Shown piece by piece: positions 1-8,371 of a stretch of DNA of 27,500 bases; position 1 is the first letter of the stretch, and the number at the start of each line of letters is the position of its first letter. Source of the DNA: Theodoxus fluviatilis (Eukaryota > Mollusca > Gastropoda > Cycloneritida > Neritidae); assembly GCA_034096865.1 (NCBI GenBank), contig JAWQFJ010026969.1:10001-37500 (forward strand), given 5' to 3'. The translations under genes and the position numbers were made by a program. Below the pieces are notes generated by a model that worked only from the letters and a program-made list of their open reading frames with translations, searched no databases and had not been told where the DNA came from.

Positions 1-752
1 AACAACTACACCTAGCAATGACACCATACACTAAGAAATGCTTTACACATTTTAATATGTAAAATACATGTGGCCTTGACCCAAGGTCAATATCATCCAA
101 GGTCATGCAACACAAAGCTGTTAATTCAAGACATAGGAAGCACAATGGTGCTTATTGGCACTTTCTACCATGAGATATGGTCACTTTTAGGTGTTCACTA
201 CCCCATTTTGGTCACATTTCATAAGGGTCAAAGTGACCTTGACCTTGATGATATGTGACCAAATGTGTCTCATGATGAAAGTATAACATGTGTACTACAA
301 TGTTATGAAGTTTGGAACAGTTATCTTCCATAGTTCAGGGGCAAGGTCGCTTCAAAATATGTATACAATCCAACTTTGAAGAGCTCCTGTGACCTTGACC
401 TTAAAGCAAGGTATGCCAAACTGGTATCAAAAGATATGGCTTACTTTGCCCTATATACCATATATAGGTGAGATATCCAATCTCTAAAACTTCAGAGAAA
501 ATTGAGAAAATGTGAAAAATGGCTGTTTTTTAGACAACATTTATGGCCCCTGCGACCTTGACCTTGAAGCAAGGTCAAGTCACTATGTATGTTTTTTGAG
601 ACCTTGTCATCATACACCATCATGCCACATTTGGTATTGATAGACTTAATAGTCTCTGAGAAAAATCCAACGTTAATGTTTTCGGACGCCCGGACGCCCG
701 GACGGACGAAACGGGTGAGTACATAGACTCACTTTTGCTTCGCATGTGAGTC
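1..752 (+). mobile_element. CAAGGTCA-rich dispersed element, copy A (cut by the window edge)
   Basis: Closely similar to the copies at 6142-7021 and at 16182-16334 plus 21548-22215. Shared marks are repeated TGACCTTGACC / CAAGGTCA motifs, a CGGACGCC/CGGACGGACG mini-repeat (about 684-707), and the 3' end GCATGTGAGTC followed by an A run (742-757). In the complete copies the left end contains GACTCACATGC, the inverse of the right end, so short terminal inverted repeats are likely. The left end of this copy lies outside the window. There is no coding capacity; it is probably a non-autonomous DNA element, but the superfamily is unknown. It lies in intron 9 of BBS9. Confidence 0.8.
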
Positions 753-1192
753 AAAAATGGCATTTAAAAATATATCATCAGTGCCCTGTGTCTTGAATGT
801 TGTAAATGCTAAATTCTTGTATTAAAACCTGTTCACATTTCAGCATGTAAACAACAAATCTGGCCAAAATGACATGCTCCTGTTGCATTTGAACTAAAAA
901 CACATCAGAAAATAAACTGGAAGAATAATTACTTCTGAAGCCACAAATATTCCCCAACCTTCCACACTGACCATTCTGTAGCTGCTGCACAACCAGGAGT
1001 TGTGGATGGAAAAAAATTTTCCAAGCCTAAGGCAGGGATTGAACCCAAGACTTCAAGGTTGTTCTCTGGGAACTTTCCTTCCCCACTACGCTTACTGTGG
1101 TTCTCAGCTTCTCTCTGCACTGCAGAGTCATACACCTCCAATCAGGACACTGGTCTTTATGTAGAGAGACTGCAGACAGGGAGACACCCTAC
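753..1192. other. Intron 9 sequence without recognised features
   Basis: AT-rich unique-looking sequence between the CAAGGTCA element and the exon 9 donor. Several short open frames on both strands show no family resemblance and no splice context consistent with a BBS9 exon. I see nothing to annotate. Confidence 0.6.
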
Positions 1193-1374
1193 CTGCTTTG
1201 CCCGCGTTCTCTCGGATGCGTCGCTGCAGGCGATTCATCTCTGCGTCCATCTCGCTGTAGTTCAGGTCACGCGCCTCCACGGCGGGTGGGATGAAGATGG
1301 CGGGATCCGTGCCGAGGTACGAGGCCTCCAGTTGTCCTGTGTCCGTCAGCGTCACTATCACCCCCGTCAGACCC
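1193..1374 (-). CDS. BBS9: BBS9 coding exon 9 (end of propeller, start of linker)
   Basis: Residues 341-402. After TTGCCACCAG (AG at 1376-1375) the exon reads GVIVTLTDTGQLEASYLG, then TDPAIF and ARDLNYSEMDAEMNRLQ, ending near KAG. This is a near-exact family match (GVIVTLSDDGHLQCSYLGTDP, RELNYDEL.VEM..LQ). The donor is AAAGCAG|GTAGGG (GT at 1192-1191), phase 1. The following helix-rich part (Met-Asn-Arg-Leu-Gln-Arg) begins the linker before the GAE-type domain. The next exon should encode a segment after the position of human ...KDVNKSQG; I found none in 1-1190, so it lies outside the window. Confidence 0.95.
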
Positions 1375-1435
1375 CTGGTGGCAACAAATGGCAATAACAA
1401 TATGACAATGGCATGCAACAATGAAGATCCCATGG

Positions 1436-1572
1436 ACGGCACTGATAGGTGATCATGATGTTGGTGATGACTATAATAATGACATGAGTATGATAACAAA
1501 GATGATGATGACAAAATCAATGATAGTGATGCTGCTGCTGCTAATGATGATTGAGGTGATGATGATGATGAA

Positions 1573-1626
<54 letters not shown>

Positions 1627-1717
1627 AAAGATAATGATGATGATGGTGGGATGATGACAAAGATGATGGTGATGTCAATGATGATGTCATGATGACAATG
1701 GTAGCTACAATATTGTC

Positions 1718-1797
<80 letters not shown>

Positions 1798-1800
1798 CTT
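1436..1800. repeat. (GAT/ATG)n trinucleotide microsatellites in intron 8
   Basis: Two dense trinucleotide runs (about 1555-1625 and 1717-1797) are joined by degenerate GATGA-type sequence. The apparent poly-Met and poly-Ser open frames are artefacts of the stop-free trinucleotide. The block begins about 60 bp upstream, in gene sense, of the exon 9 acceptor. Confidence 0.9.
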
Positions 1801-2627
1801 TGACAATGACAACAACAATGGTGATGATGTTTTGCTAAAACAAATTATCAAAGTTATCAAGTCTGCCATAATCAAAGTAAATACAGGCATCTTCCAAAAC
1901 TTTCCATCACATTTCATATTCTCAACACTGCATGCATTTACAGGAAAAAGACCTAAAAACCAATGTCATTCTTTGAGATTACTACACAAGAATCATCAAG
2001 AGGTACAAAGATTACAACCTAAATTTGTTGCATGTTTTCAACAGAGTTAACAAAAACAAAGACAATTTTGAACCGACAGATCTTGACACATTTCTCGCAT
2101 ACAGACCACTTGCTTCCACACAACCATCATCATTGAAAGAAATCCACTGCGTGCCAAACCAAACTTCCCACTACGATGTGTGGGTCAAGCACATTCTGTA
2201 AACCCGAGTCAGTAGTGACTCTGGCACAGTTCGCAATGAATGCACAACAGGCTTGACCTTTCGCATTACAGCCTTGCGCCAAAAATAGTTCGTTCTGGTA
2301 CAATTTTTCTCTCCACTTTTTACAGAAATCATTCAGATGTCAAAACTTGTTTCCATTTCAACACAAACATTTTATTGTATCGAATAAATGCTTGTTTGTT
2401 GTCTCAACAAGAGTAAGTTAAGAGTTTTGTGCGAAATAGTCTTAGAACTACTTTAACGGCTTATGTCAGGGAGCACATCGGCTATCCCACAAGCCACTCG
2501 TGTGACCTCCATTTGCATAAATTGGCTAAAAACCTTCCATCACATGATGTGAACTGTGCTAGAGATACTTTTGCAGGTAGGCGAAATCTCTAGTTTACTA
2601 GAATGGGTGAAGCAGACAGCTACGCAC
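1801..2627. other. Rest of intron 8, no recognised features
   Basis: About 830 bp of unique-looking intron between the GAT tracts and the exon 8 donor. No conserved protein, RNA gene or clear transposon was recognised on either strand. Confidence 0.6.
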
Positions 2628-2853
2628 GTGAAGGAGCCAATTTTGATGTCTATGGGGACGTGTTCCATCTGCGCAGCCCACATGAGTTTGACGTCCTGGT
2701 AGACCAGCAGCGACTTGGTGTGTGTGGCCATCATGAAGTTGATGGTGCCCTCCGTCGGTGACCCGTAGGGCAGGAAGCACACGGGGTCGTACTCCAGCTT
2801 CTTCATGTAGCGCATCTTCCCCGATTCCATCAGGCAAAACAAGTTCCTCTCCC
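2628..2853 (-). CDS. BBS9: BBS9 coding exon 8 (beta-propeller, last blades)
   Basis: Residues 266-341. After CTGTTCCAG (AG at 2855-2854) the exon reads GERNLFCLMESGKMRYMKKL, then YDPVCFLPYGSPTEGTIN and LLVYQDVKLMWAAQM, closely matching vertebrate BBS9 (GERN.FCLK..G.IRFMKKL, CFLPY.S.SEGTIN, IYQDV.L.WA.QL). The donor is TTCAC|GTGCGT (GT at 2627-2626), phase 2. It is the longest exon in the window. The 3' splice site sits at the edge of a 54-bp minisatellite, whose last unit appears to include the acceptor region. Confidence 0.95.
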
Positions 2854-2865
2854 CTGGAACAGTGC

Positions 2866-3095
2866 AGAGTTCATCTGACTGTGCAAACAGAAAACACCAT
2901 GCAAATCGGGAACAAAGTCAAAGGTCATTTGACTGTGAAAACAGAGAAAGCCACCAACTACAGGAACAAAGTCAAGTTTATCTGACAGGGCAAACAAAAA
3001 CACCATGCAACACGGGGGAACAAAGTCAAAGTTCACCTGACTGTGCAAATAGAAATCACCATGCAACTCAGGAACAAAGTCAAAGTTCACCTAAT
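2866..3095. repeat. 54-bp minisatellite (about four copies) touching the exon 8 3' splice site
   Basis: The TCATCTGAC-type motif recurs at 2871, 2925, 2978, 3033 and 3087, a period of 53-55 bp. Shared words are GGAACAAAGTCAAAG and CACCATGCAA. On the gene-sense strand each unit carries a TTTGCACAG-like acceptor string, and the unit phase runs into the real exon 8 acceptor (GTTCCAG), where other units read GTTCCTG or GTTCCCC. The array is a multiple of three long per unit, which produces spurious open frames. Confidence 0.85.
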
Positions 3096-3211
3096 TACAA
3101 CAAGGGCAGGAAGGTCACCATACAAAGTAATACGAACTGCTAGAGCCACTTCATTGCCCACCCCCCACCCCCCCAATCAACTGGAGCCCCAGGCTGCTGG
3201 GCTTTCAGGGC

Positions 3212-3486
3212 CAGTCCAGTAGCTCAGCTAGGGGCCTGCTCCAGTGGCTCAGCCAGGGGCCTGCTCCAGTGGCTCGACCAGGGGCCTGCTCCAGTAGCTC
3301 AGCTAGGGGCCTGCTCCAGTAGCTCGGCCAGGGGCCTGCTCCAGTAGCTCGGCCAGGGGCCTGCTCCAGTGGCTCGGCCAGGGACCTGCTCCAGTAGCTC
3401 GGCCAGGGGCCTGCTCCAGTAGCTCGGCCAGGGGCCTGCCCCAGTAGCTCGGCCAGGGGCCTGCCCCAGTAACTCAGCCAGGGGCA
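3212..3486. repeat. 25-bp minisatellite, about 11 copies (intron 7)
   Basis: Tandem GC-rich units built on CCAGTAGCTCGGCCAGGGGC, with single-base variants (GTGGCTC, GGGACC, CTGCCCC). The 25-bp period makes three units span 25 codons, which explains the repetitive open frames on the minus strand. No protein is implied. Confidence 0.92.
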
Positions 3487-4157
3487 CACCCAATCTGGTC
3501 ACTGGGGGGTATCGCGATCTACTGTGGATCATCCCGATCTATCTCTGGTCTGCCAGATCCATAAAGATGCGGACTCCACCACCCTCTGAAGCTCCCTTGT
3601 AACTCTCCCCACCTCCCAAGACTTGGCAGCTAGACTTCACAAGAGTCAGATGACAACCTTTGCTATGAAGCCTCTGCAGCCAACCTGCAGGCACAGTGCT
3701 CAAGCTATTGCCTACCAAAGTGGTCAGAGGACTAAAGTAATCAATTATTTTTTCATGGCGTAACACCGACGTTTAAAAAGTAACTGCACGTGCTATTACC
3801 GTATAGTTTTCCCAGGAATTAGAATTGAAAATCGAATCATTTTGTGTTTGAAAGAACTGATCTGGTCACATCTTATGCTTTAGTTTCCTAATATATGGCT
3901 GCATTTTACTTTCCAGTCAATTTGCAGATGGGCTGCACGCTGTAAGTGGCTGCAGCGCATTCCAGGACTACAGGTTTGCACAGGGCACTCTCTTCCTCTG
4001 CTTCTCTCCACCAAGAACATGAATGAAGTTTTGTTGAGGTTCTAAAGCTCATGAGGCTCAGCATGGCTATGCAAGGCCATTGACCACAACAATCAGATGA
4101 GCTGGCTAGGGTAAGTGCAAGTCAAGTCTCTGTGTCCTTCCTTGCTCAAGTAGGGAG
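3487..4157. other. Intron 7 sequence, mostly unrecognised; dispersed-repeat flank at its end
   Basis: No coding or RNA gene was recognised. The last part (about 4030-4157: AAGGCCATTGACC, GTGCAAGTCAAGTC, AGGGAGATGAAGTGGG) resembles the dispersed repeat at 7526-7712 and leads directly into the 54-bp array, suggesting the array expanded from the end of such an element. Confidence 0.5.
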
Positions 4158-4580
4158 ATGAAGTGGGTCTATGCTCATCCCCACCCACAGGGCTCCACCA
4201 AGGACTTGTTGGGGCAGTGGGTCTATTCTTACCCCCACCCACAGGGCTCCACCAAGGACTTGTTGGGGCAGTGGGTTTATTCTTACCCCCACCCACAGGG
4301 CTCCACCAAGGACTTGTTGGGGCAGTGGGTTTATTCTTACCCCCACCCACAGGGCTCCACCAAGGACTTGTTGAGTGGGTCTATTCTTACCCCCACCCAC
4401 ATGGGTCCACCAAGGACTTGTTGGGGCAGTGGGTCTATTATTACCCCCACCCACAGGGCTCCACCAAGGACTTGTTGGGGCAGTGGGTCTATTATTACCC
4501 CCACCCACAGGGTTCCACCCGAGGACTTGTTGGGGCAGTGGGTCTATTATTACCCCCACCCACAGGGCTCCACCAAGGAC
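4158..4580. repeat. 54-bp minisatellite, about 8 copies (intron 7)
   Basis: Units contain GTGGGTCTATTCTTACCCCC, then CACAGGGCTCCACCAAGG and ACTTGTTGGGGCA. The period is 54 bp except for one shortened unit near 4370. On the BBS9 sense strand each unit contains GTGGGGGTAAGAATAG or its GTAATAATAG variant, a donor-like string in G-rich surroundings. The 18-residue periodic open frames on both strands are artefacts. Confidence 0.92.
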
Positions 4581-4582
4581 TA

Positions 4583-4712
4583 GGCATGGCCGAGTGGACC
4601 AAGCAATCCATGTATTCAGTTGTGACTGTACATGAGCACACCAAGACAAAGTGTCCAAATGACAAAATCCGATTCTTAAACCAAACAACTAGTTGTTGAT
4701 TCAAATTCCAGT
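4583..4712 (+). mobile_element. tRNA-like SINE head, degraded
   Basis: GGCATGGCCGAGTGG (4584-4598) resembles an A box of a Leu/Ser-type tRNA, and TTGATTCAAATTCC (about 4697-4710) resembles a B box. The spacing of about 100 bp and the lack of pairable stems rule out a working tRNA gene, so a SINE remnant is the better reading. No tail or target duplication is clear. Confidence 0.35.
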
Positions 4713-5198
4713 TTAAAAGAGCATCTTTAAGTCTTAAGATCCTGCCCATTACCGCCCACCTTGCTCAGTCCTGTACCGCCCATAGCCGCCTAGCCCACGT
4801 GGCTGTTACTTGACTGATTTTTTTCTACAAATTGCACAATCCTTACAGGACTGGGGAATGGAACACGTGAATGACTTACAGGACCTTAAGAGTTAAAGTA
4901 TGTCATTTTGTTTACTTTTATATAAAGCTACTGGTTAAAAAACAAAAACAAAGGAAGATATGATGCAGTCCCCTGACAACTTTGCTGGGGGTTTGCTCCA
5001 AACTGTTGCAGAGACTGGCGCAGTCACCTCCTTCACTGATTTCAGTCAAGGATCATTTAGCTGTCCCAAAGGCCAGTGGTAACTTCCATGACCAATATGT
5101 TGACCATGAAATGACCACACCACCATTGCCACACCCAGGATGATGGAGGGAGGGATCAATATCTTGACCATGAAATGATCACATTACCACTGCCATAC
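4713..5198. other. Rest of intron 7, including a short duplicated motif near the exon 7 donor
   Basis: Unique-looking intron. Two copies of a roughly 60-70-bp motif (TGACCATGAAATGACCAC at 5101 and TGACCATGAAATGATCAC at 5165, each followed by a CCAC..TGCCA.ACCCAG string) precede the exon 7 donor; the second copy runs to the donor itself. No gene seen. Confidence 0.5.
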
Positions 5199-5286
5199 CC
5201 AGAATGATTATGGAGGGCGGGGCCTGTGGGTTGGAGACCACACTGACGTCCAGTGCTGGCTCCCCGATGTTGAATGTCCACTCCGC
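5199..5286 (-). CDS. BBS9: BBS9 coding exon 7
   Basis: Residues 237-266. The acceptor is GTCTTGCAG (AG at 5288-5287). The exon reads AEWTFNIGEPALDVSVV and then PPSIIILG, matching the conserved BBS9 segment WTLNIGEQALDI.IV...VLGERN. The donor is CTGG|GTATGG (GT at 5198-5197), somewhat weaker than the GTGAGT donors of the other exons. Incoming phase 0 and outgoing phase 1 agree with exons 6 and 8. Confidence 0.93.
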
Positions 5287-5687
5287 CTGCAAGACAGGAA
5301 ACGCTCATTCCAAGATCAAGTGGACAGCTGCCTGGTAGTCTGAAACTCTACAGCATGGAACCTTCCTCTGGGCAGGCAAGGGTCTTGTGAGCCCCTGGAG
5401 AAAGACTAACTTTTACAGGAATATCAAAAGACACAGACTGTTCATTATGAAAAACAGCACACTTCCTTCAATCAAAGTGTGAAATGAGTAGCAAATTTTA
5501 AAAACGGACATTTATTTAGCATAAGATTCATGTGGTAAAAAGATCATAAAATGTAACACCATACTGCCATTCACATAATCAATAGAAATACCGAAGAGAA
5601 TAATCAACAAAATATCAACTATTCTGAAACGAAACTAGAAAGTTCACTTTGATTGACATTGGCGTTATTCAGAGCTGTGTATGTGAA
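5287..5687. other. Intron 6, unique part
   Basis: AT-rich intron sequence upstream of exon 7 in gene sense, with an ordinary acceptor region. Nothing else recognised. Confidence 0.6.
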
Positions 5688-5982
5688 TCAATATATTTCC
5701 ATACAGTGAATCAATATAAATCCATACAGTGAATCAATATATCTCCATACAGTGAATCAATATATCTCCATACAGTGAATCAATATATCTCCATACAGTG
5801 AATCAATATATCTCCATACAGTGAATCAATATATCTCCATACAGTGAATCAATATATTTCCATACAGTGAATCAATATATCTCCATACAGTGAATCAATA
5901 TATCTCCATACAGTGAATCAATATATCTCCATACAGTGAATCAATATATCTCCATACAGTGAATCAATATATCTCCATACAA
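5688..5982. repeat. 23-bp minisatellite, 13 copies (intron 6)
   Basis: Near-perfect tandem repeats of GAATCAATATATCTCCATAC plus AGT; CCATACAG recurs every 23 bp. The very low divergence between units suggests recent expansion. The array ends about 55 bp from the exon 6 donor. Confidence 0.95.
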
Positions 5983-6037
5983 TCCGGGGCCAGTGTCACC
6001 TTGTGAAAGTCAGCCTGGAGAGACAGGACAAGCTCAC

Positions 6038-6116
6038 CGTGACTTTCTTGCCCGACTTGATGCTCTGTGATTCCTCTGAACTGGACACGTCAGTGGCCAC
6101 AGCCAGCACTTGGTAC
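6038..6116 (-). CDS. BBS9: BBS9 coding exon 6
   Basis: Residues 210-236. The acceptor is TTTTTTCCAG (AG at 6118-6117). The exon reads YQVLAVATDVSSSEESQ and then IKSGKKVT, matching vertebrate YQVLAFATDA...SGK. The donor is GTCACG|GTGAGC (GT at 6037-6036), phase 0. The serine/glutamate-rich part corresponds to a variable loop in the family. A CAAGGTCA-type mobile element ends only about 25 bp upstream of the acceptor in gene sense, so the branch point may lie at or inside transposon-derived sequence. Confidence 0.94.
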
Positions 6117-6141
6117 CTGGAAAAAAGACCACACAATAACA

Positions 6142-7021
6142 AACAAGAAGGGCAAAGCCCATACGACTCACATGCTTGACCTTGACCTTTATATGACCTT
6201 GACCTTCAGGTGCCCTTCAAGGCCAAGGTCAAACAACTAAACCTACCAATGACATCATACACTAAGAAATGCTTTACACATTTTTCCTACCAAAATACAT
6301 GTGACCTTGACCCAAGGTCAAGATCATCCAAGGTCATGCAACACAAAGCTGTCAATTCAAGACATAGGAAGCACAATGGTGCTTATTGGCACTTTCTACC
6401 ATGAGATATGGTCACTTTTAGTGGTTCACTACCCCATTTTGGTCACATTTCATAAGGGTCAAAGTGACCTTGACCTTGATGATATGTGACCAAATGTGTC
6501 TCATGATGAAAGTATAACATGTGCCCCACATAATTATTAAGTTTGAAACAGTTATCTTCCATAGTTCAGGGTCAAGGTCACTTCAAAATATGTATACAAT
6601 CCAACTTTGAAGAGCTCCTGTGACCTTGACCTTGAAGCAAGGTCAACCAAACTGGTATCAAAAGATAGGGCTTACTTTGCCCTATATACCACTTGTAGCT
6701 GAGGTCGCCATTCTCAATAACGTGGGAGAAAATTGGGAAAATGTGAAAAATGACTGTTTTTGAGACCACATTTATGGCTCCTGTGACCTTGACCTTGAAG
6801 CAAGGTCAAGTCACTATGTATATTTTTTGAGGCCTTGTCATCATACACCATCATGCCACATTTGGTGTTGATAGACTTAATAGTCTCCGAGAAAAATCCA
6901 ACGTTTAAGTTTTTTACGTACGGACGCCCGGACGCCCGCCCGGACGGACGGTCCCGCCCAGACGGACGGACGACACGGCTCAGTACATAGACTCACTTTT
7001 GCTTCGCATGTGAGTCAAAAA
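6142..7021 (+). mobile_element. CAAGGTCA-rich dispersed element, copy B (full length)
   Basis: Complete copy running from AACAAGAAGGGCAAAGCCC to GCATGTGAGTC followed by an A run. GACTCACATGC (6165-6175) and GCATGTGAGTC (7006-7016) are inverted repeats. It contains at least seven exact TCAAGGTCA / TGACCTTGA nonamers, an extended nuclear-receptor half site of the FTZ-F1/SF-1 and ERR type, plus a CGGACG mini-repeat near 6925-6975. It has no open frame of its own. It lies in intron 5, with its left edge about 25 bp from the exon 6 acceptor. Confidence 0.85.
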
Positions 7022-7525
7022 ATCTAAATCAAACTTTCGTATTGTTTTCTTTGTCATTTTAGTTATTATTTCATTCAATCATTTATTTGTATATTCATTT
7101 ATAAATTGATTGATTGATTGATTCATTATTTATCTATTCATCTATTTTGCACATGCACATGATACTGTTTTACCCTAACCTGTCCACCCAGTTTATATGC
7201 CCAGAAGCACCATGAATGTATCAGAACTTCAAACAGTAAGATTTCTTAGGCAGCCTGTTTATGTAAAAGTGCTGATGTCAAAGTTTCAAGCTAACTACAG
7301 CATTCTACAAGCCACTTCAAAGAAGACATCTATTAGACAAGAATTAATCATTGCACATGCAAATATAAACACATTGTATCTTGAAAGCTTTGAGATTTCC
7401 AAGCAAACAGGATCCAAAGCTCACGCCACTTGAAGTAATATTGTCCAACACCTTCTGCAGCCTAGTAGGAGTGCAATAAGCAGCTCTGCGTCAGGCATCC
7501 CAGGGAATCCTTCTCCTTCCTAAAT
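7022..7525. other. Intron 5 sequence, no recognised features
   Basis: AT-rich, with a short ATTGATTGATTGATTCATT run near 7106-7126. A 78-codon open frame at 7197-7433 has no family resemblance and I do not call it. Confidence 0.6.
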
Positions 7526-7712
7526 TGGTTGGTTGGTGTTTACACCTATCAGCCTCTGTAGGCTATATAAGGCCATTAAGCACGAAAATCTTTAGAACAG
7601 TTTAGAGTAAACGCAATTCAAGTCAAGGTGTCCCTAGTTATTCCCCTCTTACGAATCTCTTAGGGAGAGGCGGTGGGTCAATTCTTACCCCGAACCCACA
7701 GGGGGATTCCTA
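7526..7712 (+). mobile_element. Dispersed repeat remnant (GGTTGGTTGGTGTTTAC type)
   Basis: Contains GGTTGGTTGGTGTTTACACC, then TAGGCTATATAAGGCCATT and GTGGGTCAATTCTTACCCC with ACCCACAGGG. The last part matches the unit of the 54-bp array at 4158-4580, and the middle matches that array's left flank, so both derive from one dispersed family. The class is uncertain; no coding capacity. Confidence 0.5.
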
Positions 7713-7860
7713 AATTCGAAAGTTTCCAGCAGAACTCATGCGCGTGTTTGGGTGCTCAAGCAATGCCTTCAAAGCCTGACATTCCAACAACAGAGAGGTA
7801 GCCACACCCTGATACAATACTGATCAAAGCCATTTCATATCTGGTTTTAAAAAAAGAAAT

Positions 7861-7879
7861 TGGGGGGGGGGGGGGAGGG
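7861..7879 (+). repeat. Poly-G tract
   Basis: An uninterrupted run of about twelve G followed by AGGGG. It can form a G-quadruplex on the plus strand, and a C-run on the pre-mRNA. The length may be an assembly approximation. Confidence 0.8.
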
Positions 7880-7947
7880 GACCCAGGCTGATATCAACAA
7901 CGGGGGAAAATCTATCATACAATGAGATGACAATCAGACATCAAGTT

Positions 7948-8187
7948 GTCACCAAACCTTCAAGCTAGAAATGAACAATAATGAAATCCCCACCAAAAAC
8001 CGTTTGACATTTAGAAAATCAAAATGCCTGTCACCAAACATTCAAGCTAGAAATGAACAATAGTGAAATCGCCACCAAAGGCCGTTTGACGAGTAAAAAA
8101 TCAATGTCTGTCACCAAACATTCAAGCTAGAAATGAACAATAGTGAAATCACCAGTGAAGGCCGTTTGACATTTAGAAAATCAATCA
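7948..8187. repeat. 80-82-bp direct repeat, three copies (intron 5)
   Basis: GTCACCAAAC recurs at 7948, 8030 and 8110. Shared words include TTCAAGCTAGAAATGAACAA and GCCGTTTGAC. Copies differ by scattered substitutions. It leads into the large satellite region. Confidence 0.9.
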
Positions 8188-8371
8188 GGCAAGCAGTGTT
8201 GTGTGAAAACAAGTTATACACAGACCAATTATAGGTAGACAGAGATTAAAACTTCTCTCCAAATATGATGTTGTACAAATACACACAAACTGCTGACAGA
8301 GATGCACCAGGAATGTTACTAACATACTACTGACAGTATCCCATCCAATGGTGCAGTACTCTACCTGTATC

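Noticed and set aside
1002..1397. Plus-strand open frame over exon 9
   Set aside because: It is the antisense shadow of BBS9 exon 9, which is supported by strong homology and splice sites on the minus strand.
4583..4712. Functional tRNA gene
   Set aside because: A- and B-box-like strings are present, but the spacing is too large and no acceptor, anticodon or T stems can be drawn; a SINE remnant is more likely.
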